A DNA stretch of 64,000 nt, from positions 62,001 through 126,000 of the forward strand of contig JBGALI010000007.1 in assembly GCA_044223975.1 (NCBI GenBank), read 5' to 3'. Below, one piece after another: positions 25,919 through 34,703 of the stretch; the first letter of the stretch is position 1, and every line of letters begins with the position of its first letter. Both the position numbers and the translations under genes were made by a program. The notes beneath the pieces were generated by a model. It did not search any database. It was not told the origin of the DNA and saw only the letters and a list, made by a program, of their open reading frames with translations. The DNA comes from CAZCPB01 sp044223975 (GTDB taxonomy: Bacteria; Planctomycetota; Phycisphaerae; Phycisphaerales; UBA1924).

Positions 25919-26962
25919 TCAGCCCGCCCGTTTGAACAGGTCGAGAAACCGGTTCTCGTACAGCTTGAACACGCCGAGCTTGTCGAGGTCTTCCTTCAGG
26001 CGCACCGCGTGAGTGCGGTCCTTGCGGGCCTGCTCGAACATCTCTTCGATCCGTGAACGAACCGCGAAATCCGGCACCTTGGGTTCGGCGGGCTTGGGCG
26101 TCGGCGCGGCGGGTTCGCTCTCGTCGTCCTGGCTTGAAGCCCGAACCTCGCGCTCCGCGGTTTCCTCTTCGTCGTCATCATCGGGGTCCGAGCCGGCCTG
26201 ATCCTGCAGCCGCTTCATGAGCGAGAGCAGAGCCTTGTCCATCACCTTGCTCTGCTTGGTGATCTCTTCAAAGTCCAGGTGGATGCCGGCCAGCACCGCG
26301 ACGACCTCCAGCACTGCCTTGGCGCCCTTGGGGTTGGGCACCGCGGCCGCGAAGTAGGGGATCTCGCCCAGCAGACACACGCCGGGCACACCGCGCTCGG
26401 CCGCCACGCCCAGCATCAGCCCGTTGAGTCCGCCGATCTGGCCGTCCTCCAGCGGCAGGACTTCCAGCCGTCGCAGTTCTTCGAGTGCCGCCTGATCGGT
26501 CGCGACACCGAAGACCCGAGGCTCGGCCGAGGGATGCAGTTGCGAGGCCATCGACGCGATCGTGATCACACGCTCGATGCCGAGCTTTGAGGCGTGCTCG
26601 AGCAGCGAGTGCGCGAACGCGTACGCGTTCGATGAGGGCTGGGCCTCGCCGATGAAGATGATCAGGTCGCGTCCGCTCGGGTTGTTCCACCGGTAGAAGA
26701 TGCTCCGCGGCATGTGCGTCGAGGCCACCACGCCGTCCTTCACTTCGACCTTGTCAACGTCGAAGTGCCCGACCGCCGAAAGCTCGGCGAACGGCTCGGC
26801 GCCGAGCTGCTCGAGCACATAGACCGCGCTGATCATCGCGACGTTACCCATGCCCGGCCAGGCGGTGATAAGCCACGGGGCGGGCTTGGGTGCGGCTGGT
26901 GCCGCGCCTTCCGTCAGCTTCGGGTCAGCTTTCGCTTCCGGATTGTTGGGTTGCTCAGCCAT
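25919..26962 (-). CDS. PAC2-family protein
   Basis: 347 residues from the ATG at 26962 (GGGAGCACC upstream). Residues about 28-250 form the PAC2 (proteasome-assembly-chaperone-like, PF09754 type) domain: LITAWPGMGNVAMISAVYVLEQL, DLIIFIGEAQPSS, ERVITIASMA and LNGLMLGVAAERGVPGVCLLGEIPYF. This domain is widespread in bacteria and of unknown biochemical function; archaeal and eukaryotic members assist proteasome assembly. A long acidic linker (DPDDDDEEE...) and a charged coiled-coil C-terminus follow. Residues 1-25 are Ala/Pro-rich. The gene is divergent from the zinc-ribbon membrane protein at 27188. Confidence 0.88.
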   Translation of the reverse strand: MAEQPNNPEAKADPKLTEGAAPAAPKPAPWLITAWPGMGNVAMISAVYVLEQLGAEPFAELSAVGHFDVDKVEVKDGVVASTHMPRSIFYRWNNPSGRDLIIFIGEAQPSSNAYAFAHSLLEHASKLGIERVITIASMASQLHPSAEPRVFGVATDQAALEELRRLEVLPLEDGQIGGLNGLMLGVAAERGVPGVCLLGEIPYFAAAVPNPKGAKAVLEVVAVLAGIHLDFEEITKQSKVMDKALLSLMKRLQDQAGSDPDDDDEEETAEREVRASSQDDESEPAAPTPKPAEPKVPDFAVRSRIEEMFEQARKDRTHAVRLKEDLDKLGVFKLYENRFLDLFKRAG

Positions 26963-27152
26963 GGTGCTCCCTGCGTCTGCCCTTGAACGCCGGCGATGCT
27001 GTCGCACTGCCGGTGGACGGATGACGCCTCTGGAGTATGTACGAACGACGTGCCAAGCCGGGGTCAGAGAGAATCGCCTGAACCATGCGTGAAAAGGCCA
27101 CAATCGGCGGCGGAGGGTGGGGGACTGCCGGAAAGGCAGGGGAGCGGGGAGT

Positions 27153-27182
27153 TTGACGGGTCCACTGTCCCGCAATTAGCAT
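27153..27182 (+). promoter_or_regulatory. promoter of the zinc-ribbon membrane protein
   Basis: TTGACG, 18-base spacer, TAGCAT ending five bases before the GTG at 27188. Initiation on or next to the GTG would give a leaderless mRNA, which is also why this start was chosen. Confidence 0.65.
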
Positions 27183-27187
27183 GGTGC

Positions 27188-28918
27188 GTGGTCGTGACCA
27201 GCGCACTCTCACTCTTCTTGAAGCTCTTTGGCGCTTTCTTGGCCTCGTTGGTATTTCTCGGCCTCAGCATCACGATCTATTGGCGGGGGAAGCGACGATG
27301 GCGAACGGGCGAGCGTCCGGTCTGCGCATCCTGCGACTATGACCTCTCGGGGATTTACGAGCGGAGTCCGAGGTGTCCGGAGTGCGGGTCCGATCTTTCG
27401 AGGCCGGGAGGGATTGCGGTCGGCCATCGGTCGACACACGTTGCCGTCGTGATTCTGGGCGTGCTTTTCATTATTGTTTCGACACCGATCGTGCTCTTCA
27501 CGGCCTATGGAGTGTTTCGAACTCTGCCGGATGCGATTGAGTACCTGAAGCCAACTTCCTGGATCATCGATGAACTGCGGACCAGTCAGGGCGGCGCGTT
27601 CACGCGGCGGGGTGCCTTGGAGGTCCTGGGCCAGCGCGTCGCCGATGAGAAGCTGACACCCGAGCAGTGGAATGCGCTGTTGAACGCCATCGGGCCCGCG
27701 CTTGCGAGCAGGACCTCCTACCAGAATCCACTCTCGGACGCGATCACTTCAGCGTTGACTCGTCACGCCTCGCCTGGCGGCGCCGATCCCACTGCGTTCG
27801 CGGCCGTGCTGTCGGAACTCGAGGGAAAGCCCAGCGCGGACTTTCAAACCCTTGAGGACGCGCTGGCCTCATTGTTCAAGCGGAACGACCTGCCTGTTGC
27901 GGAGCGGGATCGACTGACCAATCTGGTCATCATGCGCCAGACGTCGCGACAAGCGCCCTCACTGGGTCGAGCCGGTTGGTCCACTACGGCGTTGGCCCAT
28001 GCGTTTCATCGGCAGGCAGCGACCGGGCGGGTCCCGATCGATCAACTGTCCCGCTACTTCGATGCGACGATGGCACCAAAATTGATAATCAACGATGGGA
28101 AGCCGGTCATTGCCGGAACAACGGTGCGGGTTACTCTCGATCTCTTCTTGCCGGCGTCGGTCATCGGCACTCGCTTCGCGTATCGAATCCATCCGCGAGG
28201 CGCGTGTGCGAACTGGCCCGTCGCCGGGCAGGACATCGATCCCGCGGTGATGCAGCATGATTCGCTGTCCGGGTGCGCACCGACGTGGTGGACAACCGTT
28301 CCTGAACAGCCCGGCGACTACGTGATCGAGTCGGACTTGGAGATTCTCGTCTACGAACTCGAAGAGCACGGCTCGGCGGGAGTCGTGGCGTCGGAGTACG
28401 CCGATCCGACGCGGCTGGGGGACCTTAATTCTCCCCGACTTCGTGTCACGAAGTCCTGTTCCGAAACGTTGCGTGTGTTGACCTCGCTCGGCAAGGAGGC
28501 GATCGGAACGGTAATGGAACCGGAGCCATCGCGGGTGGTCCGGGACAGGGGCAAGTTCACCGGCGTTTTCGGGTGGAAATGCAGCGTCGCGGACCTGGTG
28601 GATGTCCGCTTCACGTCCTTGCTGGTGCCGCCTCCCGTGACCGTCGCGTCCGATGTCTTTGTTCGGCAGGGCGATGTGGAGCGGCGGATCGGATGGATAC
28701 TCGTTCCCGCTGGAGCACCATGGAAAGCGGGCGTGAGCGCGGCGGGAACTGGTTTGAAGGCTGGCGCGTGTGAGATCATTCTGCGCCCCAACCCTGGAAT
28801 TCTGCGCGATGCGAACGGGTTCGGCCCGATCTATGGCCAAGAAATCCGGATCGAAGGAGGCCTGTGGAGCCCTTCGGCAAAGGACTGGGAAGGCGCCTAC
28901 TACGACTGGCCTGAGTGA
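27188..28918 (+). CDS. zinc-ribbon membrane protein of Phycisphaerae type
   Basis: 576 residues from a GTG set by the promoter at 27153-27182. A membrane helix (about 6-32) is followed by a zinc ribbon CASCDYDLSGIYERSPRCPECGSDL (about 46-70) and a second helix (about 87-115, VAVVILGVLFIIVSTPIVLF). The remaining 450 residues contain a helical region (130-270) and a C-terminal beta region with repeated VTLDLFLPASVIG-like strands, probably extracytoplasmic. The ribbon resembles the CxxCGYxLxG...CPECG module also seen at 56284-57168. The gene has a lower GC content than its neighbours and no recognisable enzymatic motif. Confidence 0.75.
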   Translation: MVVTSALSLFLKLFGAFLASLVFLGLSITIYWRGKRRWRTGERPVCASCDYDLSGIYERSPRCPECGSDLSRPGGIAVGHRSTHVAVVILGVLFIIVSTPIVLFTAYGVFRTLPDAIEYLKPTSWIIDELRTSQGGAFTRRGALEVLGQRVADEKLTPEQWNALLNAIGPALASRTSYQNPLSDAITSALTRHASPGGADPTAFAAVLSELEGKPSADFQTLEDALASLFKRNDLPVAERDRLTNLVIMRQTSRQAPSLGRAGWSTTALAHAFHRQAATGRVPIDQLSRYFDATMAPKLIINDGKPVIAGTTVRVTLDLFLPASVIGTRFAYRIHPRGACANWPVAGQDIDPAVMQHDSLSGCAPTWWTTVPEQPGDYVIESDLEILVYELEEHGSAGVVASEYADPTRLGDLNSPRLRVTKSCSETLRVLTSLGKEAIGTVMEPEPSRVVRDRGKFTGVFGWKCSVADLVDVRFTSLLVPPPVTVASDVFVRQGDVERRIGWILVPAGAPWKAGVSAAGTGLKAGACEIILRPNPGILRDANGFGPIYGQEIRIEGGLWSPSAKDWEGAYYDWPE

Positions 28919-28935
28919 CCTTGCGCGGATCGGCG

Positions 28936-30711
28936 TTAGGTCTGCAAAACGCCGGTCCTGAACGGCTTCGAGTAATCCCACCCGCTCGTCGCTTCGAGCG
29001 CCGCGATCAATTCATCGCGAGTCTTGTGAGGCTCGATCAGGCGATCCACCCAGCCGCGGGCGGCGGCGTGGCGGATGTCGGCCTGCGCGGTGTAGCCGGC
29101 GTGGACCGCGGCAAGGATCGCCTTGTGCGTCTCCTCGTCGATGGTCTCGCCCTTGCGCTTGCGCGATGCCTCTTCGATCGTCGCCAGCACGCCGGTGGCC
29201 TGGTTGGCGCCCATCACGGCGCACTTGGCGCCCGGCCAGGCGAAGCTCATGAACTGGTCGAAGGCGCGCCCGCACATGGCGTAGTTCCCGGCGCCGTACG
29301 AGCCGCCGAGGATCACCACGATCTTGGGCACGATGCAGTTGCTCATCGCGTTCACCATCTTGGCGCCGGCGCGGATGATGCCGCCCTGCTCGGAGTCGCG
29401 CCCGACCATGAAGCCGGTGGTGTCGTGGAGGAAGATGATGGGGATCTTGCGCTGGTTGCAGTCCATGATGAAGCGGGCGGCCTTGTCGGCCGAGTCGTCG
29501 TAGATGACGCCGGGCATGTTGGTGAACTTCGACGGGCCGGCCTTGCCGCCGGGCATCTGGCGGTGGGTGAGTTTTTTCTGGTTGGCGATGATGCCGCAGC
29601 GGCGTCCACCGATCAGTGCGTAACCGCACACAAGTGACTGCCCGTACTCGGATTTGTATTCGTCGAAATCGGGGCTGGTGGGATCGCCGGGTCTGGCATC
29701 GACGAAGCACGCGATAAGGTCTCGAATGTCGTATTGAGCGCCAGCCTTGTCCGAAAACACCTGGAAGACGTCGTCCGGTTTGCGTGCGGCCTCGGTCCTA
29801 TGCACGGTCTCAGGAGGCCGATCCTCCATAGCGGCAGCCAGTCGTCGCTTACGCCAGCGCTCTCGCCATTCACGCAGTGTTGCCTCTTCCGCTTCCGTGT
29901 ACCCGAAGGAATCCCCCGACCTGGGACGGCCAAGCTTCTTGAACAGGCTGCGCAATCGCTCGATGCACGCTTCGTCATCTTTTTCCTTGAAGTCAATCGT
30001 GCCCGAGATCGACGCGTGCATGGCCGCGCCGCCGAGTTCCTCGTCGGTGACTTCCTGCCCGATCGCGGCCTTTACAAGGGCCGGGCCCGCGAGGTACAGC
30101 CCCGAGCCCTCGGTCATCAGGAGCGTGTCGCAAAGGACGGGGAGGTAGCCGCCGCCCGCAACGCAGTAGCCCATGATCGCGGCGATCTGCGGGATGCCTT
30201 CGGCGCTGAGCACGGCGTTGTTGCGGAAGATGCGGCCGAAGTCGTCGGTGTCGGGGAAGACGTCTTCCTGCAACGGCAGGAAGACGCCCGCAGAATCCAC
30301 GAGGTAGACGAGTGGTAGACGAGCCATCTGCGCAATGGTCTGAGCACGGATGATCTTCTTGCAGGTCATCGGGAAAAACGCGCCGGCTTTTACGGTGGCG
30401 TCGTTCGCGATGATCATGCACTCTTCGTGCTGCACTCGGCCGATTCCCGTCACCACACCCGCAGCCGGGGCGCCGCCGTGGTCTTTGTACATTTCCCAGG
30501 CGCACCAAAGGCCGAGTTCCTGGAAGAACGTGCCGGGGTCGATGAGCTTCTCGACGCGCTCGCGAGCGGTGAGGCGGCCCTTTTCATGCTGGCGGTCGAT
30601 GGCCTTGGCGCCGCCGCCCTGCTTGAGATGGGCTTCGGTCGCGAGCATCGCGCTCGTGGTATCGCGGAGCGTGGCGGGGGCGGGTTGAGCAGCGGCGGTC
30701 GATTTCGACAT
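28936..30711 (-). CDS. acyl-CoA carboxylase carboxyltransferase (beta) subunit
   Basis: 591 residues from the ATG at 30711 (MSKSTAAAQ). Two crotonase-fold halves: the N-half has RLTARERVEKLIDPGTFFQE, YLVDSAGVFLPLQEDVFPD and GYCVAGGGYLPVLCD; the C-half has GIIANQKKLTH, FLHDTTGFMVGRDSEQGGIIRAGAKM and VILGGSYGAGNYAMCGRAFDQFMSFAWPGAKCAVMG. The sequence resembles methylcrotonyl-CoA carboxylase beta. An insert of about 40 charged residues (about 265-315, with TLREWRERWRKRRLAAAM) separates the halves. A biotin-bearing alpha subunit is not adjacent; accBC at 12368-14489 may serve. TACGCT lies eight bases before the ATG. Confidence 0.93.
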   Translation of the reverse strand: MSKSTAAAQPAPATLRDTTSAMLATEAHLKQGGGAKAIDRQHEKGRLTARERVEKLIDPGTFFQELGLWCAWEMYKDHGGAPAAGVVTGIGRVQHEECMIIANDATVKAGAFFPMTCKKIIRAQTIAQMARLPLVYLVDSAGVFLPLQEDVFPDTDDFGRIFRNNAVLSAEGIPQIAAIMGYCVAGGGYLPVLCDTLLMTEGSGLYLAGPALVKAAIGQEVTDEELGGAAMHASISGTIDFKEKDDEACIERLRSLFKKLGRPRSGDSFGYTEAEEATLREWRERWRKRRLAAAMEDRPPETVHRTEAARKPDDVFQVFSDKAGAQYDIRDLIACFVDARPGDPTSPDFDEYKSEYGQSLVCGYALIGGRRCGIIANQKKLTHRQMPGGKAGPSKFTNMPGVIYDDSADKAARFIMDCNQRKIPIIFLHDTTGFMVGRDSEQGGIIRAGAKMVNAMSNCIVPKIVVILGGSYGAGNYAMCGRAFDQFMSFAWPGAKCAVMGANQATGVLATIEEASRKRKGETIDEETHKAILAAVHAGYTAQADIRHAAARGWVDRLIEPHKTRDELIAALEATSGWDYSKPFRTGVLQT

Positions 30712-30767
30712 AGAGCTACAGCGTAGCGGCACGCCGCGCGGCGGTGGGGCGGGGCTGGCTCCGCGGT

Positions 30768-31730
30768 TCAGGCCTTGCGAGCGGTGAAATCAAGGCTGGT
30801 GACGAAATCGCCGGCCTTGGTTCCTTCGGGGAGCTGGGCCACGATCCGCTGGTAGAGCGGGTCGCGCCAGTCGGTCATTGCCTCGACATAGCCCGGCTTG
30901 GAGTTGAGCTGGATGTCGACCAGCCCGGCCTCCTGCGCCATCGACCGGATGTCATCGACGAGTGAGGCGCCCGCGATGCAGCCCACCAGGGCCTCGAGGT
31001 CGGTGCGCACCGCGTCTGGCAGGGGGCGCAGAAGGGCAAGGTCGGACACCGCGATCCGGCCGCCCGGCTTGAGCACCCGCGCGATCTCGCGCCAGACCTG
31101 GGGCTTGTCGGGCGAGAGGTTGATCACGCAGTTGGAGATGACGACGTCGATGCTGGCGTCCGGCACGGGCAAGTGCTCGATCTCGCCGAGACGAAATTCG
31201 ACGTTGTCAAGGCCGCTCTGCTCGCGGTAGGAGGCGAGGTTCTTTCTCGCCTTGGCGAGCATGTCAGGGGTCATGTCGACGCCGATCACGCGCCCGTGTG
31301 CTCCCACCTTGGGGCCAGCGATGAAGCAGTCAAAGCCGCCGCCGGAGCCCAGGTCGAGCACGACCTCGCCCGGTCTGAGCGAGGCAATGGCGGTCGGATT
31401 GCCGCACGAGAGGCCCATGTTGGCGCCCTCGGGGACCTTCGACAGGTCGGCGTCGGCGTAGCCGATGGCGCTGGCGACCTGTTCGGGGGTGAGCGTGGTC
31501 GGCCCGCAGCATCCGCCGCCGGAACCGCAGCCGCAGCCGGCGCTGTCGGTCGACTCCGCTTTGACGCTCGACCACTGGCCGGTCCGAGCGATCTTGGCGT
31601 AGCCCTCGCGGACCGTCTCGCGGATGTCGGCGGTGGCCGCGGGCGTGGCCGGCGCCTGATTCTGTTCGCCGCCGCAGCAGTTGGTGGAGCAGCACGAGCG
31701 TCGGGAGGATTCGGGAGTCTCAGATTTCAT
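30768..31730 (-). CDS. arsM: arsenite S-adenosylmethionine methyltransferase
   Basis: 320 residues. A Cys-rich N-terminus (CCSTNCCGG, and CGCGSGGGCCG near 70) precedes the SAM-binding Rossmann motif VVLDLGSGGGFDCFIA and GVDMTPDML. The arsenic-binding Cys in SNCVINLSPDK and the second in LVGCIAGA are the diagnostic ArsM residues. It converts As(III) to methylated species. The ATGA overlap with arsC (31727-31730) and the order arsR-arsC-arsM show one operon. No arsenite efflux pump (acr3/arsB) is present in the cluster, so methylation may be the main route here. Confidence 0.95.
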   Translation of the reverse strand: MKSETPESSRRSCCSTNCCGGEQNQAPATPAATADIRETVREGYAKIARTGQWSSVKAESTDSAGCGCGSGGGCCGPTTLTPEQVASAIGYADADLSKVPEGANMGLSCGNPTAIASLRPGEVVLDLGSGGGFDCFIAGPKVGAHGRVIGVDMTPDMLAKARKNLASYREQSGLDNVEFRLGEIEHLPVPDASIDVVISNCVINLSPDKPQVWREIARVLKPGGRIAVSDLALLRPLPDAVRTDLEALVGCIAGASLVDDIRSMAQEAGLVDIQLNSKPGYVEAMTDWRDPLYQRIVAQLPEGTKAGDFVTSLDFTARKA

Positions 31731-32209
31731 GGTCGCGTCCTTTCCTGGACATGAGTCCGGCGCCGCTCGATCCCGAGCGAACCGGGGAGAGTTTCAACAA
31801 ACGCCCTGATCTCGTCGCGCACGCGGCGGTAGACGGCCATCGCTTCCTCGTGGCTCTTCATGTCGCGGGCGAGCCGCGGCGGGTCGTCGAACGAACGGTG
31901 GACCACCCGTGTCGCTCCGGGGAACACGGGGCACGCCTCGTGCGCGTCGTCGCACACGGTCACCACGAGGTCGAGGGGGATGCCCGCCAGGTCCTGAACG
32001 TGCTTGGAGTGATGGCGCGAGATGTCGACCCCCGACTCGCGCATCGCCCATACCGCCAGGGCGTTGAGCGATCCGGGCCTGGTTCCCGCCGAGTACGCCT
32101 CGATCGTGTCGCCCTTCAGCGCCCGCGCCCATCCCTCGGCCATCTGGCTGCGGCAGGAGTTTCCCGTGCACAGAAAAAGCACGCGGAGCTTGGATTCAGC
32201 AGCACCCAC
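31727..32209 (-). CDS. arsC: arsenate reductase, low-molecular-weight phosphatase type
   Basis: 160 residues. The phosphate-binding loop CTGNSCRSQMAEG holds nucleophile Cys14 (CX5R). The redox Cys pair VVTVCDDAHEACPVFPG matches thioredoxin-coupled ArsC (Staphylococcus type), which shuttles a disulfide. The Asp in SFDDPPR is the catalytic acid. It reduces As(V) to As(III), which arsM can methylate. It overlaps arsR by 14 bases upstream and arsM by four downstream, so translation is coupled. Confidence 0.95.
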   Translation of the reverse strand: MGAAESKLRVLFLCTGNSCRSQMAEGWARALKGDTIEAYSAGTRPGSLNALAVWAMRESGVDISRHHSKHVQDLAGIPLDLVVTVCDDAHEACPVFPGATRVVHRSFDDPPRLARDMKSHEEAMAVYRRVRDEIRAFVETLPGSLGIERRRTHVQERTRP

Positions 32210-32585
32210 CGCGACCTCCCTTCGGGCCGTGACCGTTCGGGCCGCACTCTTCGATGGCGTCGGCGAGGGCCCGGAGCGTCCCGCACAGCTCCGCGTAGCG
32301 CACGCCGTAGAAGACGGTCCTGCCCTCGCGCCGGGACGTGCACACGCCCGCCTGCTCGAGCTGGGCCAGGTGGCGCGAGACGACGGAGAGATCGACCGAG
32401 CAGCACTCGGCGATCTCGCCGACCGAGCACTCGCGCCCGCACTTGGCGATGCAGGCGAGCAGCGCGACCCGGGTAGGGTCGCCCAGGGCTTTGAAGAGCC
32501 CGGGCTTGAGCAGGCCGTCGATCGGCCGGCAGCACGCCGCGGCGTGGGCGGGGGTCCGCGGCGGACGTTTGCTTACTTGTGCCAT
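32196..32585 (-). CDS. arsR: ArsR-family arsenic-responsive repressor
   Basis: 129 residues. The winged helix has LFKALGDPTRVALLACIAK, then ECSVGEIAECCSVDLSVVSRHLAQLEQAG with the recognition helix, and EGRTVFYGVRY in the wing. Cys residues cluster at ECSVGEIAECC and a C-terminal GGCC tail, giving candidate As(III) ligands. An N-terminal AACCRP patch is unusual. First gene of the ars operon. The start is placed by a promoter whose -10 box is six bases upstream; there is no ribosome site. Confidence 0.93.
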   Translation of the reverse strand: MAQVSKRPPRTPAHAAACCRPIDGLLKPGLFKALGDPTRVALLACIAKCGRECSVGEIAECCSVDLSVVSRHLAQLEQAGVCTSRREGRTVFYGVRYAELCGTLRALADAIEECGPNGHGPKGGRGGCC

Positions 32586-32619
32586 GATGCAAATATAGCA
32601 TCGGCGCGCACCGGATCAA
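32586..32619 (-). promoter_or_regulatory. arsR promoter with operator-like inverted repeat
   Basis: On the minus strand TTGATC, 16-base spacer, TATATT (32592-32597), six bases, ATG. A GATGC-N7-GCATC inverted repeat (32586-32602) covers the -10 box and abuts the start codon, a good position for ArsR self-repression. Confidence 0.6.
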
Positions 32620-32670
32620 GCCGGCGATCGTCCGGGGGGCGGTTCTCGGGCTCGGGCGCGCTGCCCCGGG

Positions 32671-34167
32671 CTACTTCTTGGTGACCGCCAGCTTGGCGAC
32701 CTCGACCTGGCCCTGGCGGGCGAAGTCGATCGATTCGCCGAGGATGCGGGCGGCTTCCTGCGGCGCGTGGAAGCCCATGGAGTTCTCGGCGTTCACGAAG
32801 TCGCAGCGCCACTGGGCCTGGCGCTGCAGCGTGCGCGGCCCCTTGAGTTGCTCGTCGGTGGCGCCGGCGTCCTTGGCGTCCTTGATGGCGTTGATGAGGT
32901 CCACGACGGCGACCTCGGAGCGGTGGAGGAGTGCCGCGTGGCGGCTCTGGATCGTGTCGACGCGCTGCTTGATCTCCTCATCGCTGAACGGGTGGCACGT
33001 CTGGCACGATCGGGACACGTTGAGCATGGGGCTGCGGACCTGGTGGTCGGAGATCTTGATCGCGCCCTCGCGCTTGTAGGGCATGTGGCAGTCGGCGCAG
33101 GCGACGCCGCTCCTGGCGTGGATGCCCTGGCTCCACATCTCAAACTCGGGGTGCTGGGCCTTGAGGACGGGCGCGCCCGAGACGGCGTGGGTCCAGTCCT
33201 TGTAGCCGGCGTCGTCGTAGTACTTTTCGATCTGCTCGACCTTCAGGCCGTCGGCCCAGGGGTAGGTGACGACTTTGCCGTCGCCCTTGAAGTAGTACTC
33301 GACGTGGCACTGGGCGCAGACCATGCTGCGCATCTCCTGGCGCATCGCTTCGCCGTTGGGGTCATACTCCTTCTTGCGATCGCCCTTGCGCCAGCGGTCG
33401 ATGCTCGGGAGGTGGGGGACGGGGTAGTCGCTCGCGGCGAGCGCGCGGATGCCGGTGAGGAAGCCCGGGCGCGTGACGCGCAGTCGCATCGAATCAGGAT
33501 CGTGGCAGTCGATGCAGGCGACGGGGTGTTCAACGAGCTTGGTCGCGTCGTCGTACTTCATGCCGCAGACAGCATCGAAGCCCTTGAAGAGCTGGGCCTG
33601 GCCGTTGTCGGAGAGGAACGGGTCGGCGAGCGAGCCCGGGGCGCCCTTCTCGAGCCCGACTTTTCGGTACGCGACGACGTTGGTGGCGTGGCACTGCAGG
33701 CAGGCGCCCGGCTGGGGCTTCTTGGTGACGCGCTCGGTCTCGCGCTGATCGCTGAGCATGAAGGCGTGCCCGCGGCGCTCGCGGTAATCGATCGAGAAGG
33801 CGTAGCCGGCGAAGATGGACTTCAGCAGCGGGTCGGTGTCGAGCTTCTGCACGGCCTTGGAAACGGACCCGTCGCCCAGGGGCATGGCCTCGCTGCCGCC
33901 GAAGCGGGTGCGCTCGTTGTCGACGGTGCGGAGGTAGGCGTCGTATTGACGCGGGAAGTTCTTGCCCCAGTCGGCCGGGTCTGTGGACTCTTCCGTGAGC
34001 CTGGTGATCGGGAAGACCGATTGCGTGGCCTCGGCCTTGCGCTGGCGGATGTTCTGCAGCAGCAGCATCACGCCGACGGTTGCCGCGGCAACGAAGATCA
34101 CCAGCAGCCAGTACCCGCCGCGTCCGGGGCGGGCGGTGGGGGCGGACGATGTGCCGGATTCGGCCAT
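32671..34167 (-). CDS. nrfA: cytochrome c nitrite reductase, catalytic subunit
   Basis: 498 residues from the ATG at 34167; the N-terminal helix (about 19-38) anchors or exports it. Five CxxCH haem motifs: CLQCH (156), CIDCH (218), CAQCH (284), CADCH (357), CQTCH (388). K-A-Q at 336-338 followed by His-Pro-Glu matches the calcium and active-site segment of NrfA. It catalyses six-electron nitrite reduction to ammonium outside the cytoplasm. The first, catalytic haem motif is CxxCH, not the CWxCK of Escherichia coli, as known for a subset of NrfA proteins. Co-transcribed with nrfH. Confidence 0.93.
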   Translation of the reverse strand: MAESGTSSAPTARPGRGGYWLLVIFVAAATVGVMLLLQNIRQRKAEATQSVFPITRLTEESTDPADWGKNFPRQYDAYLRTVDNERTRFGGSEAMPLGDGSVSKAVQKLDTDPLLKSIFAGYAFSIDYRERRGHAFMLSDQRETERVTKKPQPGACLQCHATNVVAYRKVGLEKGAPGSLADPFLSDNGQAQLFKGFDAVCGMKYDDATKLVEHPVACIDCHDPDSMRLRVTRPGFLTGIRALAASDYPVPHLPSIDRWRKGDRKKEYDPNGEAMRQEMRSMVCAQCHVEYYFKGDGKVVTYPWADGLKVEQIEKYYDDAGYKDWTHAVSGAPVLKAQHPEFEMWSQGIHARSGVACADCHMPYKREGAIKISDHQVRSPMLNVSRSCQTCHPFSDEEIKQRVDTIQSRHAALLHRSEVAVVDLINAIKDAKDAGATDEQLKGPRTLQRQAQWRCDFVNAENSMGFHAPQEAARILGESIDFARQGQVEVAKLAVTKK

Positions 34168-34192
34168 GACGGTGTCCTTCGAAGGGCGTTGG

Positions 34193-34669
34193 TTACTTTC
34201 GCGTGTCGTGACCGACGCGGCTGTGGCAGTGGACGCACGCAAGCCGGGCGGACCCCGGCGTGGCGCCGGCGTGACCGGTGATGTCGCCAACGAACTCGCC
34301 GTGGCACCGGAGGCAGTTGTCCTCCACCACGTCGAGGCTGGACTTGGTGATCCGGATGGGCTCGTGGAAATCCTGGAGCGTGAAAGCCCTGGAATGGCGG
34401 TAGCCGTGCTCCATCTTGGTCAGGTACTTGCCGAGGAAGTCCTGCGGGACGTGGCAGTCGTTGCAGGTTGCGGCGGCGTGGTGACCGGAGTGCTGCCAGC
34501 CGTCGTACTGCTCGCGCATGATGTGGCAGTTGACGCAGGCCCGGGGGTCGTTGGAGAGATAGCTGGTCGCCTCGGCCTCGTTCGCGGTGGCAGCGCAGAC
34601 GCCCAGGAAAACACCTGCCAGGGTGGAGAGCACGAGTCCGCCAAACGTGATTCTGGCCCAGGATCGCAT
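34193..34669 (-). CDS. nrfH: NapC/NirT-type tetrahaem quinol dehydrogenase
   Basis: 158 residues. A single N-terminal membrane helix (about 8-27) precedes four CxxCH motifs: CVNCH (45), CNDCH (69), CLRCH (119), CVHCH (145). The spacing and the CVNCHIMREQYDGW segment match NrfH, which oxidises menaquinol and passes electrons to NrfA. It precedes nrfA by 25 bases and has GGAG before the ATG. With nrfA it gives dissimilatory nitrite reduction to ammonium or nitrite detoxification. Confidence 0.94.
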   Translation of the reverse strand: MRSWARITFGGLVLSTLAGVFLGVCAATANEAEATSYLSNDPRACVNCHIMREQYDGWQHSGHHAAATCNDCHVPQDFLGKYLTKMEHGYRHSRAFTLQDFHEPIRITKSSLDVVEDNCLRCHGEFVGDITGHAGATPGSARLACVHCHSRVGHDTRK

Positions 34670-34703
34670 GGTGGCTCCGCGTGAGACCGGCGGGTGCGGC
34701 TCC

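Noticed and set aside
28936..30711. accD-type carboxyltransferase of acetyl-CoA carboxylase
   Set aside because: The protein has both crotonase halves in one chain and matches methylcrotonyl/propionyl-type beta subunits, without the AccD zinc finger.
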